Below, in pieces: positions 17,674 to 26,703 of a stretch of DNA of 64,000 nucleotides (positions within the stretch are counted from its first letter, which is position 1; each line of letters begins with the position of its first letter). A program made the translations under genes and the position numbers. The stretch is from an uncultured Eubacteriales bacterium. GTDB taxonomy: Bacteria > Bacillota > Clostridia > UBA1381 > UMGS1253. The stretch covers positions 310,001 through 374,000 of the forward strand of contig CABUKE010000001.1 in the NCBI GenBank assembly GCA_902492065.1, in the 5' to 3' direction. The notes beneath the pieces are model-generated. The model was not told the DNA's origin. It made no database searches and worked only from the letters and a program-made list of their open reading frames with translations.

Positions 17674-19462
17674 AGATGGAAAAGGAAAACAGATTGCGGC
17701 GACTGGGCTGCCCAAGCCCAAAGTCCAGAACAAAAAGAAGGTACTTCTGCGCCTGTGGAAGTATTTGTACCAGCATAAATGGATGCTGCTGCTCGCGCTG
17801 TTTCTGACAGTGTCGAGCAACCTGCTGGCCCTGCTGGGGCCGATGCTGTCCGGTCTTGCAATCGACGCGATCGGTACGACGGCGGGCGGCGTACGCTTTG
17901 AAACTGTGTTTTATTACTGTGTACTGATGGTTGTGTTTTACGTGGCGTCGTCGGCACTGTCGTACGGGCTGTCTGTCCTGATGGTAAATCTGAGCCAGAA
18001 AATTGTGTACCGGATGCGGAAGGACATCTCAGATACGCTGCTTAAACTGCCGGTGCGCTTTTTCGATACGCACCAGACCGGTGATATTGTAAGCCGGATA
18101 TCCTACGACATTGACACGGTGAATGCCTCGCTCTCGAACGATTTGCTCCAGATTTGTACCAGTGTCATCACGGTTGTCGGTTCGCTTATCATGATGATTG
18201 CGATTTCGCCGACGCTGGTGCTGGTGTTTGCGGTAACGATTCCGATTTCGATTTTTTTGACAAAATATATGACGGGAAAGGTACGACCCCTGTTCCGGAA
18301 GCGCTCTGCAAAGCTGGGCGAACTCAACGGTTATGTGGAGGAGATTATCTCGGGCCAAAAGACGATTAAGGCGTACCACCGCGAGAAAACGATGATTGGC
18401 CGCTTTGATAAGCGCAATACGGACGCGGTCGACGCATACTACAACGCCGACTACTACGGCAGCATGGTCGGCCCGTCGGTCAACTTTGTCAACAACCTGT
18501 CGCTGTCGCTCATCAGCGTATTCGGCGCGATGCTCTACTTGGGCGGCGGCCTGACGCTGGGCAACCTGTCGTCGTTTGTGCTGTATTCAAGAAAGTTTTC
18601 CGGCCCAATCAATGAGATGGCAAATATTTTGAGCGAGTTACAGTCGGCATGTGCGGCCGCGGAGCGCGTGTTCCGCCTGATTGACGAGGAGCCGGAGCCG
18701 CGTGACGCGGACGGGGCCTACACGCTGAGTGACGTACGCGGCGACGTGGAGATGGAGCATATTGTCTTTGGGTACGACCCGAATAAAACGATTATCCATG
18801 ACCTCAGTCTGCACGCGCCGCCCGGCTCGCTGGTGGCGGTCGTCGGCCCGACCGGCGCAGGTAAAACGACGATTATCAACCTGCTGATGCGTTTCTACGA
18901 CCCGGACAGCGGGACGATCCGCGTTGACGGACATGATTCGCTTTCTGTGACACGCAGGAGCCTGCGCCTTGCATACGCCATGGTTTTGCAGGACACGTGG
19001 CTGTTCCACGGCACTGTGTTTGACAATATTGCCTATGGGAAAGAGGACGCTACGATGGAAGATGTGGAACGCGTTGCAAAGGCGGCGAAAATCCACAATT
19101 ATATCCAGACGCTGCCAAAGGGATACGATACGGTACTGAGCGACTCCGGGATGAACATTTCACAGGGGCAGAAGCAGCTTCTGACGATTGCGCGCGCAAT
19201 GCTGCTCGACGCGAAGATGCTGATACTGGACGAAGCAACGTCAAACGTGGACACGCAGACCGAGCTGCAAATCCAGCAGGCCATGACACAACTGATGGCG
19301 GGGAAAACGTGCTTTGTCATTGCGCACCGCCTTTCCACGATTGAAAACGCGGATACAATCCTCGTGGTGCGCGATGGAGAGATTGTCGAACAGGGTAAAC
19401 ACAAAGAGCTGCTTCAACGCGGCGGCGTATACGCAGGGATGTATAATTCACAATTTGTATAA
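17666..19462 (+). CDS. Heterodimeric ABC exporter, catalytically complete subunit
   Basis: This 598-residue partner half-transporter has a short cytoplasmic N-terminal extension rich in Lys, six transmembrane helices, and an ATPase with Walker A GPTGAGKTT, Walker B MLILDEATSNVD with the catalytic Glu, and the switch His in VIAHRLSTI. Its signature is NISQGQKQL, a variant of the usual SGGQ. In the dimer this variant signature would face the degenerate site of the first subunit, and the intact site would combine this subunit's Walker motifs with the partner's full signature. The TTG start at 17666 overlaps the previous stop and follows GGGAGGCGG. Confidence 0.93.
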   Translation: MHKDGKGKQIAATGLPKPKVQNKKKVLLRLWKYLYQHKWMLLLALFLTVSSNLLALLGPMLSGLAIDAIGTTAGGVRFETVFYYCVLMVVFYVASSALSYGLSVLMVNLSQKIVYRMRKDISDTLLKLPVRFFDTHQTGDIVSRISYDIDTVNASLSNDLLQICTSVITVVGSLIMMIAISPTLVLVFAVTIPISIFLTKYMTGKVRPLFRKRSAKLGELNGYVEEIISGQKTIKAYHREKTMIGRFDKRNTDAVDAYYNADYYGSMVGPSVNFVNNLSLSLISVFGAMLYLGGGLTLGNLSSFVLYSRKFSGPINEMANILSELQSACAAAERVFRLIDEEPEPRDADGAYTLSDVRGDVEMEHIVFGYDPNKTIIHDLSLHAPPGSLVAVVGPTGAGKTTIINLLMRFYDPDSGTIRVDGHDSLSVTRRSLRLAYAMVLQDTWLFHGTVFDNIAYGKEDATMEDVERVAKAAKIHNYIQTLPKGYDTVLSDSGMNISQGQKQLLTIARAMLLDAKMLILDEATSNVDTQTELQIQQAMTQLMAGKTCFVIAHRLSTIENADTILVVRDGEIVEQGKHKELLQRGGVYAGMYNSQFV

Positions 19463-19479
19463 AAGGGAGGAGAACGGCA

Positions 19480-19821
19480 ATGGAACTTGAGATTTTAGAG
19501 TATACGGGCGAAGGGTATGACCCGACGATGCACTTCGGCGCATGGCGGGTGGCGCTCATGAACTATGCCGAGTCGCTGGAGCGGAAAAACTTTACGCAGA
19601 TGGAGCGGCATATGTGTACGGACGAGGTGTTTGTCCTGCTGTATGGGAGCGCGACACTCGTAATCGGCGAGGAAAAGCGGGAGTATCCGATGGAGCAGGG
19701 GAAGATCTACAATGTCAAGCAGGGCGTATGGCACCAGATTTTATTTGAAAGGGATACCCGCGTGTTAATCGTGGAAAACCATGATACCGTAAAGGAAAAC
19801 TCCGAGTATATGCAGGTTTGA
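19480..19821 (+). CDS. Small cupin-fold protein
   Basis: This 113-residue protein has a single cupin-like barrel: the central region reads TDEVFVLLYGSATLVIGEE, followed by the second conserved motif with GKIYNVKQGVWHQILF. Metal-ligand residues of the first motif are incomplete, since His is largely lacking there, so it may bind a ligand without being a metalloenzyme. It follows the exporter by 17 bases with an AGGGAGGAG site and could be part of the same transcript. Its function is unknown; sensing or modifying a small molecule linked to the exporter is a guess. Confidence 0.65.
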   Translation: MELEILEYTGEGYDPTMHFGAWRVALMNYAESLERKNFTQMERHMCTDEVFVLLYGSATLVIGEEKREYPMEQGKIYNVKQGVWHQILFERDTRVLIVENHDTVKENSEYMQV

Positions 19822-19931
19822 AAAACAGGGCTAATGTTGAAATTTTAGGGCGGCAACCGGCGGTTGCCGGATAGTTGGTAGCACGCAACCGGCATATGGT
19901 GATACAATTTGCCGGAAGGGAGGTGCTTTTT

Positions 19932-20528
19932 ATGGCACTGAGCGAAAATATCAAGGCCCGGCGCATGGAGCTGAAAATGTCGCAGGAGTACGTTGCAGAA
20001 CAGTTGGGCATTAGCAGGCAGGCGGTTGGAAAATGGGAGAGTGGAAAAAGCGAGCCAACGGCGGCAAATCTGGCGGAGCTGGCCACTTTGTTTGAAATGA
20101 GCGTTTCTGAACTGGTGGAGCCTGAAAAATGTGAACAGCAGAAACAGGCGCAGGAGCAGCGGGAAAAGGAAAAGCAGCACAACGCGAAGATGCTGCTCGG
20201 GCGCTGGGGCGGCGTTATTTTGGTAAACGCCGGCTGGGACGGTTACTCGTCCGGACTGTATATTGACGCGCCGTACTTTTGGCTTTTGCAGTTGGCGGCG
20301 GGGCTTGTTTTGCTGTTTATCACCTCATTGGATATGAGCAAAAAGCATAAACTTGAAAAAATACAAATTGCCGTTGGCGCTGGTATGCTCTTTTCAATCT
20401 TTTTCCTGCCATGCCTGATTCCGTTCGAACAGGCCGGAATAAACTATCTTTTGGCAGACATTGCTACGGCTGTATGCGCTATTATCCTTAATTTAAAATA
20501 TTGGCGCTATATATGGAAAGTAAAATAG
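19932..20528 (+). CDS. XRE-family regulator with C-terminal membrane domain
   Basis: The first 65 residues form an XRE helix-turn-helix (LGISRQAVGKWESGKSEPTA), and the rest contains about three or four hydrophobic segments (WLLQLAAGLVLLFITSL, AVGAGMLFSIFFLPCLI, LLADIATAVCAIILNL). A charged Lys/Glu/Gln-rich linker separates them near residues 75-90. The start at 19932 has a GGGAGGTG site; upstream in-frame codons are not needed. A membrane-tethered one-component regulator is the likely role, but the signal and target genes are unknown. The gene ends in a terminator shared with the convergent GGDEF gene. Confidence 0.82.
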   Translation: MALSENIKARRMELKMSQEYVAEQLGISRQAVGKWESGKSEPTAANLAELATLFEMSVSELVEPEKCEQQKQAQEQREKEKQHNAKMLLGRWGGVILVNAGWDGYSSGLYIDAPYFWLLQLAAGLVLLFITSLDMSKKHKLEKIQIAVGAGMLFSIFFLPCLIPFEQAGINYLLADIATAVCAIILNLKYWRYIWKVK

Positions 20529-20560
20529 CATGTTTTGCTTTTTAAAGCAGAACGCAAAAG

Positions 20561-20592
20561 GCAGGCCCGCGCTTGTTGGGCCTGCTTTTTTA
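20561..20592. terminator. Terminator between convergent XRE and GGDEF genes
   Basis: GCAGGCCC and GGGCCTGC form an 8-base-pair stem with a 9-base loop. A T run follows on the plus strand, which ends the XRE gene. On the minus strand it could help end the GGDEF gene. Confidence 0.85.
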
Positions 20593-21516
20593 TTTTTCTG
20601 TATAGATTGCGTATATATTCTTTTCCTGCTTTGCCCGGTAGAGGGCTTCGTCAGCTTTGTAGAATAGCTCGTCAAACTCTGCTGCATGGTCCGGAAACAC
20701 GGCTGCACCAATACTTACAGTGTAGGGCGTCTCCAGGTTGCGGTCTTTCTGCAGTTGGGTTAGCTTTTCGCGCAGGTGTTCAATGGTTTGGATATTTTGC
20801 ATCAGCAGGATAAATTCGTCTCCGCCGAACCGCCCGATAATGTCCGTCTTGCGAAACGTATGCTTCAGCACGTCGGCAATATGAAGAAGGATTTTGTCGC
20901 CTGCGGCATGACCGAGCGTATCGTTTACCGTTTTGAAGTTATCAATATCCATAAGGAGGAGCGCGTGTTTCTGGTGTGAGTTTTCTGAAAGAGCTTTACG
21001 AATCAGCCTTTGCGAATATGTTTTGTTGTATAGGCCGGTAAAGCTGTCCACTCTGGATTTTTTCATCAAAATATCCGTTTTTTCCTTCATTTCGTTGATG
21101 TCCGTAATGACACCCACCATACGGACTGGCACGCCATTTTCCACGATAGGCGTTACATCGATTTTGCACCAAACATAGCCCGAATCTCCAGCCTTCATAC
21201 GGGCCTGATAAGTGGCGGGTTTACCGCTTAGAATGCTCTGAAATGCTTTGTCGATTACGGCAGTATCGTCCGGGTGTGAAAAATAAGCAGAGGCCGCTGC
21301 CTGATATTCGGCAGGGCTGAGCCTGCTGAAAGGCTGTACGTCGTCAAGAATCTGCTGGCCTGCCACGCCGAAGATATCCTCCGCATTTTCAAAAAACGTA
21401 TAAAGCTGGCGCGTCAAATCCACCTCAAAAACACAGATGTGCGCAGCTTTCAGAGCAATGCTAAGACGTTCTTTAAACTGTTGACACTCCGAATGAGTTC
21501 CAGATTCTATATTCAT
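20590..21516 (-). CDS. PAS-GGDEF diguanylate cyclase
   Basis: This 308-residue soluble protein has an N-terminal PAS sensor (residues about 12-135) and a C-terminal GGDEF domain (about 145-305). The active site RFGGDEFILL is intact. An RxxD motif (RKTD) lies five residues before it, the position of the inhibitory I-site that binds cyclic di-GMP. It should make cyclic di-GMP from two GTP and be feedback-inhibited by the product. There is no membrane segment, so it senses a cytoplasmic signal. The start has AGATGAGGAAA upstream. No cyclic-di-GMP riboswitch or EAL protein was seen in the window. Confidence 0.9.
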   Translation of the reverse strand: MNIESGTHSECQQFKERLSIALKAAHICVFEVDLTRQLYTFFENAEDIFGVAGQQILDDVQPFSRLSPAEYQAAASAYFSHPDDTAVIDKAFQSILSGKPATYQARMKAGDSGYVWCKIDVTPIVENGVPVRMVGVITDINEMKEKTDILMKKSRVDSFTGLYNKTYSQRLIRKALSENSHQKHALLLMDIDNFKTVNDTLGHAAGDKILLHIADVLKHTFRKTDIIGRFGGDEFILLMQNIQTIEHLREKLTQLQKDRNLETPYTVSIGAAVFPDHAAEFDELFYKADEALYRAKQEKNIYAIYTEK

Positions 21517-21586
21517 AAAAATTTCCTCATCTTCCTCATAAAATTGACTATATGCTTTGAAGAAGCGATTGCATAAGAACAGACGG

Positions 21587-22372
21587 TCAAAAGTTCCGGC
21601 TTATCCAGTCCGCGCTCAAATCCGCCCATGTGGATACGTCGGGATATTCCTTTGCGAGACCAAGCCCATGTCGGCCGTGCGGGAACACATGCAATTCACA
21701 TGGGACGCCGTTTTCGGCCAGACGCCCGGCAACGAGCAAGCTGTGCCGGAGCGGTACGGTTTCGTCATCTGACGTATGCCACAGAAAGCACGGTGGCGTG
21801 TCCGGCGTGATGTAGTTTTGCACGGATACAGTGTCCGGCCCTGCCGTGTCTGTCATCAAATGCTCTATCGCACAGCGGGAGGTTTCATCCCCGTCCTCTG
21901 GATAGGCGGAAATCATAGGATAACACAAAATCGCACCGTTTGGCCTACAGGAAACAGGCACGTCCTCCATCCCGTCAAATGGGACTGCGTCCATGACTGC
22001 CGTGCTGGCCGCCAAGTGGCCGCCGGCGGAAAAACCCGCGGCAAAGATACGGTCTGGATCAATATGCCACTCTGCCGCATTCTGGCGCGCAAGGCGGATG
22101 GCCTGCTGCGCGTCCAGCAGCGCGCACGGGTATCGGTAGGGGAATACCCTGTAGTTTACAACCATGGCATGGAACCCCCTGCTGTTATAAAACTGCGCGA
22201 CCGGTCCGGCCTCATGCTCTGCGCGCATACCGTAGCCGCCGCCCGCAAAGACGAGCACAGCGGGCAACACATCTTTGCTGTCGAGCAGGTACAGTTCCAT
22301 TGTATTTGGCGTGTCCGCCCCATCTATGGATAATGGGATTTCACGATCCCACAATTTCACAATTCGCTTCAT
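21587..22372 (-). CDS. Alpha/beta-hydrolase esterase (acetylesterase-like)
   Basis: This 261-residue hydrolase resembles the small esterases that remove acetyl or feruloyl groups from plant polysaccharides. The oxyanion-hole segment is VFAGGGYGM near residue 43. The nucleophile elbow is GFSAGGHLA near residue 115. The acid and base of the triad are the Asp in HTSDDETVP and the His in FPHGRHGLGL. No signal peptide is present, so it acts inside the cell, presumably on imported oligosaccharides. The start has GGGAGGG, and a good minus-strand promoter lies at 22392-22420. Confidence 0.85.
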   Translation of the reverse strand: MKRIVKLWDREIPLSIDGADTPNTMELYLLDSKDVLPAVLVFAGGGYGMRAEHEAGPVAQFYNSRGFHAMVVNYRVFPYRYPCALLDAQQAIRLARQNAAEWHIDPDRIFAAGFSAGGHLAASTAVMDAVPFDGMEDVPVSCRPNGAILCYPMISAYPEDGDETSRCAIEHLMTDTAGPDTVSVQNYITPDTPPCFLWHTSDDETVPLRHSLLVAGRLAENGVPCELHVFPHGRHGLGLAKEYPDVSTWADLSADWISRNF

Positions 22373-22391
22373 ATGTATCCCTCCCTACAAT

Positions 22392-22420
22392 ATTATAACG
22401 GCAGAAAGAGGTGTTTGCAA
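22392..22420 (-). promoter_or_regulatory. Promoter of the esterase gene
   Basis: On the minus strand TTGCAA (22420-22415) and TATAAT (22397-22392) are 17 bases apart, about 20 bases before the esterase start codon. Confidence 0.7.
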
Positions 22421-22550
22421 GAAAAATCTGCCCGACGGCTGATACGATTTTATGCGCTGCCCGGAAGGAAAAGGATTTTTGCACTTTACGGCGTATATAT
22501 TAGGTAGGAGAATTGTATGCATTAAATACGTCAAAACAGGAGGGTGCATT

Positions 22551-23555
22551 ATGAAAACAATTCGGGAGCAGACGGAGGAATACGAAAAGCTTACGCTGTC
22601 GCCGTATGCGCAGCTTGTGACCGAAACAAAGGGACGGCAGCGCCCGCAGGAAAAGTGCGCCCTGCGCACCGAATATCAGCGCGACCGCGACCGCATTCTG
22701 CATTCGAAGTCGTTTCGGCGGCTGAAGCACAAAACACAGGTGTTTATCACGCCGCAGGGCGACCACTACAGGACGCGGCTTACCCATACGCTTGAGGTGA
22801 GCCAGATTGCGCGTACGATTGCGCGCGCCCTGCGCCTGAACGAAGATTTGACCGAGGCAATGAGCCTGGGGCACGATTTGGGGCATACGCCGTTCGGCCA
22901 CCGTGGCGAGGATGCGCTCGACACGCTGTGCGAGGGCGGCTTCCGCCACTATGAGCAGAGCCTGCGCGTGGTGGATGTACTCGAAGATGGGAAGGGGCTG
23001 AACCTGACGTGGGAAGTACGCGACGGCATCCGTAACCATACGGGGAAGAACCTGCCGTCCACGCTCGAGGGAAAGGTGCTCAAGTTTGCCGACAAGTTTG
23101 CTTACATCAACCATGACATTGACGACGCAATCCGCGGCGGCGTACTGCGCGAGGAGCAGCTCCCGCGGGATTTGATTGAGATTCTTGGCGCGCGGCATTC
23201 CCAGCGGATTAATACGATGATTACAGATACGGTGCAAAACTCGCTTGGGAAAAACGACGTCACTATGTCGCAGGAGATTGGCGACGCGATGCTGGCCCTG
23301 CGCGCCTTTATGTTCGATACGGTGTACGACAATCCGGTAAAACGGAACGAGGAACGGAAGGCGACTTATATTATTGAAGCGATGTTTCACCATTTTGCAG
23401 CGCATCCAGAGGCGCTGCCGGAGGAGTACCGGCGGTTTATCGGAGAATTTGCGACCGACCGGGTGGTATGCGACTATATCGCCGGCATGAGCGACGACTA
23501 CGCCGTACATACGTTTAACGACATTTTCGTGCCGAAATCGTGGACGGTATTTTAA
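22551..23555 (+). CDS. dgt: Deoxyguanosinetriphosphate triphosphohydrolase-like protein
   Basis: This HD-domain enzyme hydrolyses dNTPs to the nucleoside and triphosphate. The metal-binding residues are in LTHTLEVSQIA (His) and LGHDLGHTPFGHRGEDALD (HD pair), near residues 80-130. The 334-residue length matches the short Gram-positive form of the family. The ATG at 22551 has an AGGAGGGTG site, so the longer in-frame upstream reading is rejected. It lies directly before dnaG-rpoD, an order often seen in Clostridia. Confidence 0.9.
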   Translation: MKTIREQTEEYEKLTLSPYAQLVTETKGRQRPQEKCALRTEYQRDRDRILHSKSFRRLKHKTQVFITPQGDHYRTRLTHTLEVSQIARTIARALRLNEDLTEAMSLGHDLGHTPFGHRGEDALDTLCEGGFRHYEQSLRVVDVLEDGKGLNLTWEVRDGIRNHTGKNLPSTLEGKVLKFADKFAYINHDIDDAIRGGVLREEQLPRDLIEILGARHSQRINTMITDTVQNSLGKNDVTMSQEIGDAMLALRAFMFDTVYDNPVKRNEERKATYIIEAMFHHFAAHPEALPEEYRRFIGEFATDRVVCDYIAGMSDDYAVHTFNDIFVPKSWTVF

Positions 23556-23732
23556 CCGGGGCGCGGGAAAACCGGAAAATTGTATAAAATTTCATATTTT
23601 GTGGAAAGATTATCATGAAATTCGTTTCGGGACAAAAAGAAGGAATTTGTACAGGAATGTCGAATTTAGAGTATTAGTGATTTTTTAAGGTTACCGAAAA
23701 GACGGGGAACGGAGTGGGGAGGAGCGTCCTGG

Positions 23733-25544
23733 TTGCTGTATTCGGAGGAATTAATCAGTGAAGTTATCGGGGCCAACGACATTGTTGATGTCATTGGAAT
23801 GTATACCGCTTTGAAAAAAAGCGGTAGGGGCTTTGTCGGCCTGTGCCCGTTCCACTCGGAAAAGACGCCGTCGTTTCACGTTTCGCCGGACAAGCAGCTC
23901 TACCATTGCTTTGGCTGCGGAGAGGGCGGAACGGTGCTCACTTTTGTGATGAAGGCGGAGAACCTTGACTTTGTGGAAGGGCTCAAGTTTCTGGCCGACC
24001 GGGCGCGGATTGCGCTCCCGGAGCCGGAAGCGAATGAGAACGCGGACAGGCTGTTTAAGAAAAAGCAGCGTCTCATCAGCGCAAATACCTATGCTGCAAA
24101 GTTTTTTTATCACTGTCTTGCCGCATCGGCAGAGGGGGCGCAGGCACGTGCGTATTTGCAGGAGCGCGCCATTGCGCCGAAGACGGCGGCCTCGTTTGGG
24201 CTTGGTTTTGCGCCGCCCGGGCGGAACGCGCTGATAAATCACTTGAAGCCTATGGGCTACAGTGAGAGCGAGCTGGTCGACTTTGGGCTGGCGACGGTGC
24301 GCGACAACCAGTTTGTGGACAAGTTCCGTAACCGCGTCATGTTCCCTATCATTGATGTGCGCGGGAACGTGATTGGCTTCGGCGGCCGCGTGATGGACGA
24401 CTCGAAGCCGAAGTATCTGAACTCGCCGGAAACGGCGGCGTTCAATAAACGGCTGAACCTGTTTGCGCTCAATTTTGCAAAAAATAAAAAAAGTGACGCA
24501 CTTATCCTGGTAGAAGGGTATATGGATGTTATATCCTTGCACCAAGTGGGTATAAATAATGCAGTGGCGACGCTTGGAACGGCGTTGACTGAGGAGCAGG
24601 CGCGCCTGATTGCGCGGTATGCTAAAGATGTCGTGCTCTGCTACGATACCGACGAGGCGGGCGTAAAGGCGACCATGCGCGCGATTGAGATTTTTTCCAA
24701 GACGGACGTGCGGGTGAAGGTGTTAAGTCTTCCCGGCGCAAAGGACCCAGACGAATACATCAAAAGCCACGGCGGCGGGAGTGAGGCGTTTTTGCAGGCA
24801 GTAAAGGGAGCCGTCCCGGCGACGCTGTTTCGGATCAATGCGCTCAAGCGGCAGTATGACATCGACAACAGCATTGACGACAAAATCCGGTTTATTACCG
24901 AGGCGGCGCAGGTGCTTCTATCGACGAACAATATGGTAGAGGTCGACACGTATGCCGACCTGCTGTCGAAAAATTATGATATCAAAAAGGAATCCATATA
25001 TGCGGAAATCCGCAAATTGCAGGGGAAGCGCGAGCGGCAGGAAAAGAGCCGTATTGTACACCGTACGGCCAATGCGGGCGTAACGCGTAGCGCCTCGCCG
25101 ACAGAAGAAAGGCGCCCCGCTCCCGGCAGGGGCGACGTGGCGACGCCGCTGGAAAAGGCGGAGCGGAGCCTGCTGTCGCTTGTTTTTACAAGCCGCAGCG
25201 CGGCGAAGTACGCAGAGGGCGAGCTTGGCGCAGAGTATTATTCCAACGCGGTGCACCAGAAACTTGCACAGCTTTGCTACGCGGCATGGAACGGCGGGAC
25301 AGCACCGGAAGCGTCGCAGGTTTTGCTTTCGTTTGACGAAGCGCAGGCCGGATATGTGACGCAGATTTTGATGGATAAAGCCGTATATGAAGACGATATA
25401 CAGGCGGCAAAAGATTTGCTGCTTACCATACAACAGGAATCTATAGCAAAAAAAATCAGTGAGGAGACAGACCCAGCGGTGATACAGAAATTATTGAATT
25501 TGCAGGCGCAGCTAAAGGAAAAGAGAGGAGGATCGCCCGTATGA
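23733..25544 (+). CDS. dnaG: DNA primase DnaG
   Basis: Primase makes RNA primers at the replication fork. The N-terminal CHC2 zinc finger is present (CPFHSEKTPSF, then YHCFGCGEGG, near residues 38-70). The TOPRIM domain follows with LILVEGYMDVISL near residue 257 and the acidic YDTDEAG near 308. The C-terminal part should bind the helicase. The length of 603 is standard. Translation starts at TTG (23733) with GGGAGGAG upstream. The 3' end overlaps rpoD (ATGA), the classic macromolecular-synthesis operon. Confidence 0.97.
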   Translation: MLYSEELISEVIGANDIVDVIGMYTALKKSGRGFVGLCPFHSEKTPSFHVSPDKQLYHCFGCGEGGTVLTFVMKAENLDFVEGLKFLADRARIALPEPEANENADRLFKKKQRLISANTYAAKFFYHCLAASAEGAQARAYLQERAIAPKTAASFGLGFAPPGRNALINHLKPMGYSESELVDFGLATVRDNQFVDKFRNRVMFPIIDVRGNVIGFGGRVMDDSKPKYLNSPETAAFNKRLNLFALNFAKNKKSDALILVEGYMDVISLHQVGINNAVATLGTALTEEQARLIARYAKDVVLCYDTDEAGVKATMRAIEIFSKTDVRVKVLSLPGAKDPDEYIKSHGGGSEAFLQAVKGAVPATLFRINALKRQYDIDNSIDDKIRFITEAAQVLLSTNNMVEVDTYADLLSKNYDIKKESIYAEIRKLQGKRERQEKSRIVHRTANAGVTRSASPTEERRPAPGRGDVATPLEKAERSLLSLVFTSRSAAKYAEGELGAEYYSNAVHQKLAQLCYAAWNGGTAPEASQVLLSFDEAQAGYVTQILMDKAVYEDDIQAAKDLLLTIQQESIAKKISEETDPAVIQKLLNLQAQLKEKRGGSPV

Positions 25545-26626
25545 GTGACGTAGAGGTAAGTAAAAAGGCCATTGCGAAAGAGCTTCTGGAGCGCGGCAAG
25601 AAAAACGGCGTGCTGTCGTTCAAAGAGATTATGGACGCCTTTGAAACAGTTGACATCGGGCCCGATCAAATCGATAAAATTTATGAAACGATTGAAAAGG
25701 CGGGAATCGAAATTGTTGGCGACCTGGATAAGGAGCTTGAGGAAATCGAGCTGGCCAATGAGGAAGACATTGAGGATTTGTCCGTCCCGGAAGGGGTCAA
25801 TATTGACGACCATGTTAAAATGTACCTCAAAGAGATCGGTAAGGTGCCTCTTCTTGACGCAGACGAGGAGATTGAGCTTGCGCGGCGGATGGCCGAGGGC
25901 GACCCGGCGGCGAAGCGCCGTCTGGCGGAGGCAAATTTGCGTCTGGTTGTCAGCATTGCAAAACGCTATGTTGGGCGCGGGATGCTGTTTCTCGACCTGA
26001 TACAGGAGGGAAATCTCGGTCTGATTAAGGCAGTTGAGAAGTTTGACTATACAAAGGGCTACAAGTTTTCGACTTATGCAACGTGGTGGATTCGGCAGGC
26101 GATTACGCGCGCGATTGCCGACCAGGCGCGTACCATCCGCATCCCGGTGCATATGGTAGAAACGATTAATAAGCTGATTCGCGTGTCGCGCCAGCTTTTG
26201 CAGGAGCTTGGACGCGAGCCGCAGGCGGAAGAAATTGCCAAAGAACTGAATATGCCGGTCGACAAAGTGCGCGAGATTATGAAGATTGCGCAGGAGCCGG
26301 TGTCGCTCGAAACGCCGATTGGCGAAGAAGAGGACAGCCACTTGGGCGACTTTATCCCGGACGACGACGCGCCGGCGCCGTCGGAGTCGGCAAGTTTTGT
26401 ATTGCTGAAGGAACAGTTGCTCGACGTTTTGGGAACGCTGACTCCGCGGGAGGAAAAGGTGCTCAAGCTGCGCTTTGGCCTTGACGACGGGCGCGCCCGT
26501 ACGCTGGAGGAGGTCGGCAAGCGGTTTAATGTAACGCGTGAGCGTATCCGCCAGATTGAGGCAAAAGCCCTCCGGAAGCTACGCCATCCGAGCCGCAGCA
26601 AAAAGCTGAAGGATTATCTGGATTAA
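25541..26626 (+). CDS. rpoD: Primary sigma factor RpoD (SigA)
   Basis: This is the main sigma-70 factor of the cell. It has a short region 1.1, region 2 with the -10 binding and melting segment FSTYATWWIRQAITRA, region 3, and region 4.2 with RERIRQIEAKALRKLRHP for the -35 box. The 361-residue length matches Gram-positive SigA proteins. Its start overlaps the dnaG stop, with an AGAGGAGG site inside dnaG. It recognises TTGACA/TATAAT, in agreement with the promoters seen elsewhere in the window. A hairpin terminator follows. Confidence 0.98.
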   Translation: MSDVEVSKKAIAKELLERGKKNGVLSFKEIMDAFETVDIGPDQIDKIYETIEKAGIEIVGDLDKELEEIELANEEDIEDLSVPEGVNIDDHVKMYLKEIGKVPLLDADEEIELARRMAEGDPAAKRRLAEANLRLVVSIAKRYVGRGMLFLDLIQEGNLGLIKAVEKFDYTKGYKFSTYATWWIRQAITRAIADQARTIRIPVHMVETINKLIRVSRQLLQELGREPQAEEIAKELNMPVDKVREIMKIAQEPVSLETPIGEEEDSHLGDFIPDDDAPAPSESASFVLLKEQLLDVLGTLTPREEKVLKLRFGLDDGRARTLEEVGKRFNVTRERIRQIEAKALRKLRHPSRSKKLKDYLD

Positions 26627-26652
26627 GCAATCTATAAAATAGAAATGGATAC

Positions 26653-26686
26653 AAAGCCACAGGAGTAGCGTCTGTGGCTTTTATTT
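26653..26686 (+). terminator. Terminator after rpoD
   Basis: AAAGCCACAG pairs with CTGTGGCTTT and runs into a T-rich stretch, ending the dnaG-rpoD transcript. Confidence 0.85.
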
Positions 26687-26703
26687 TCATAAGGGGGAGC
26701 AGT

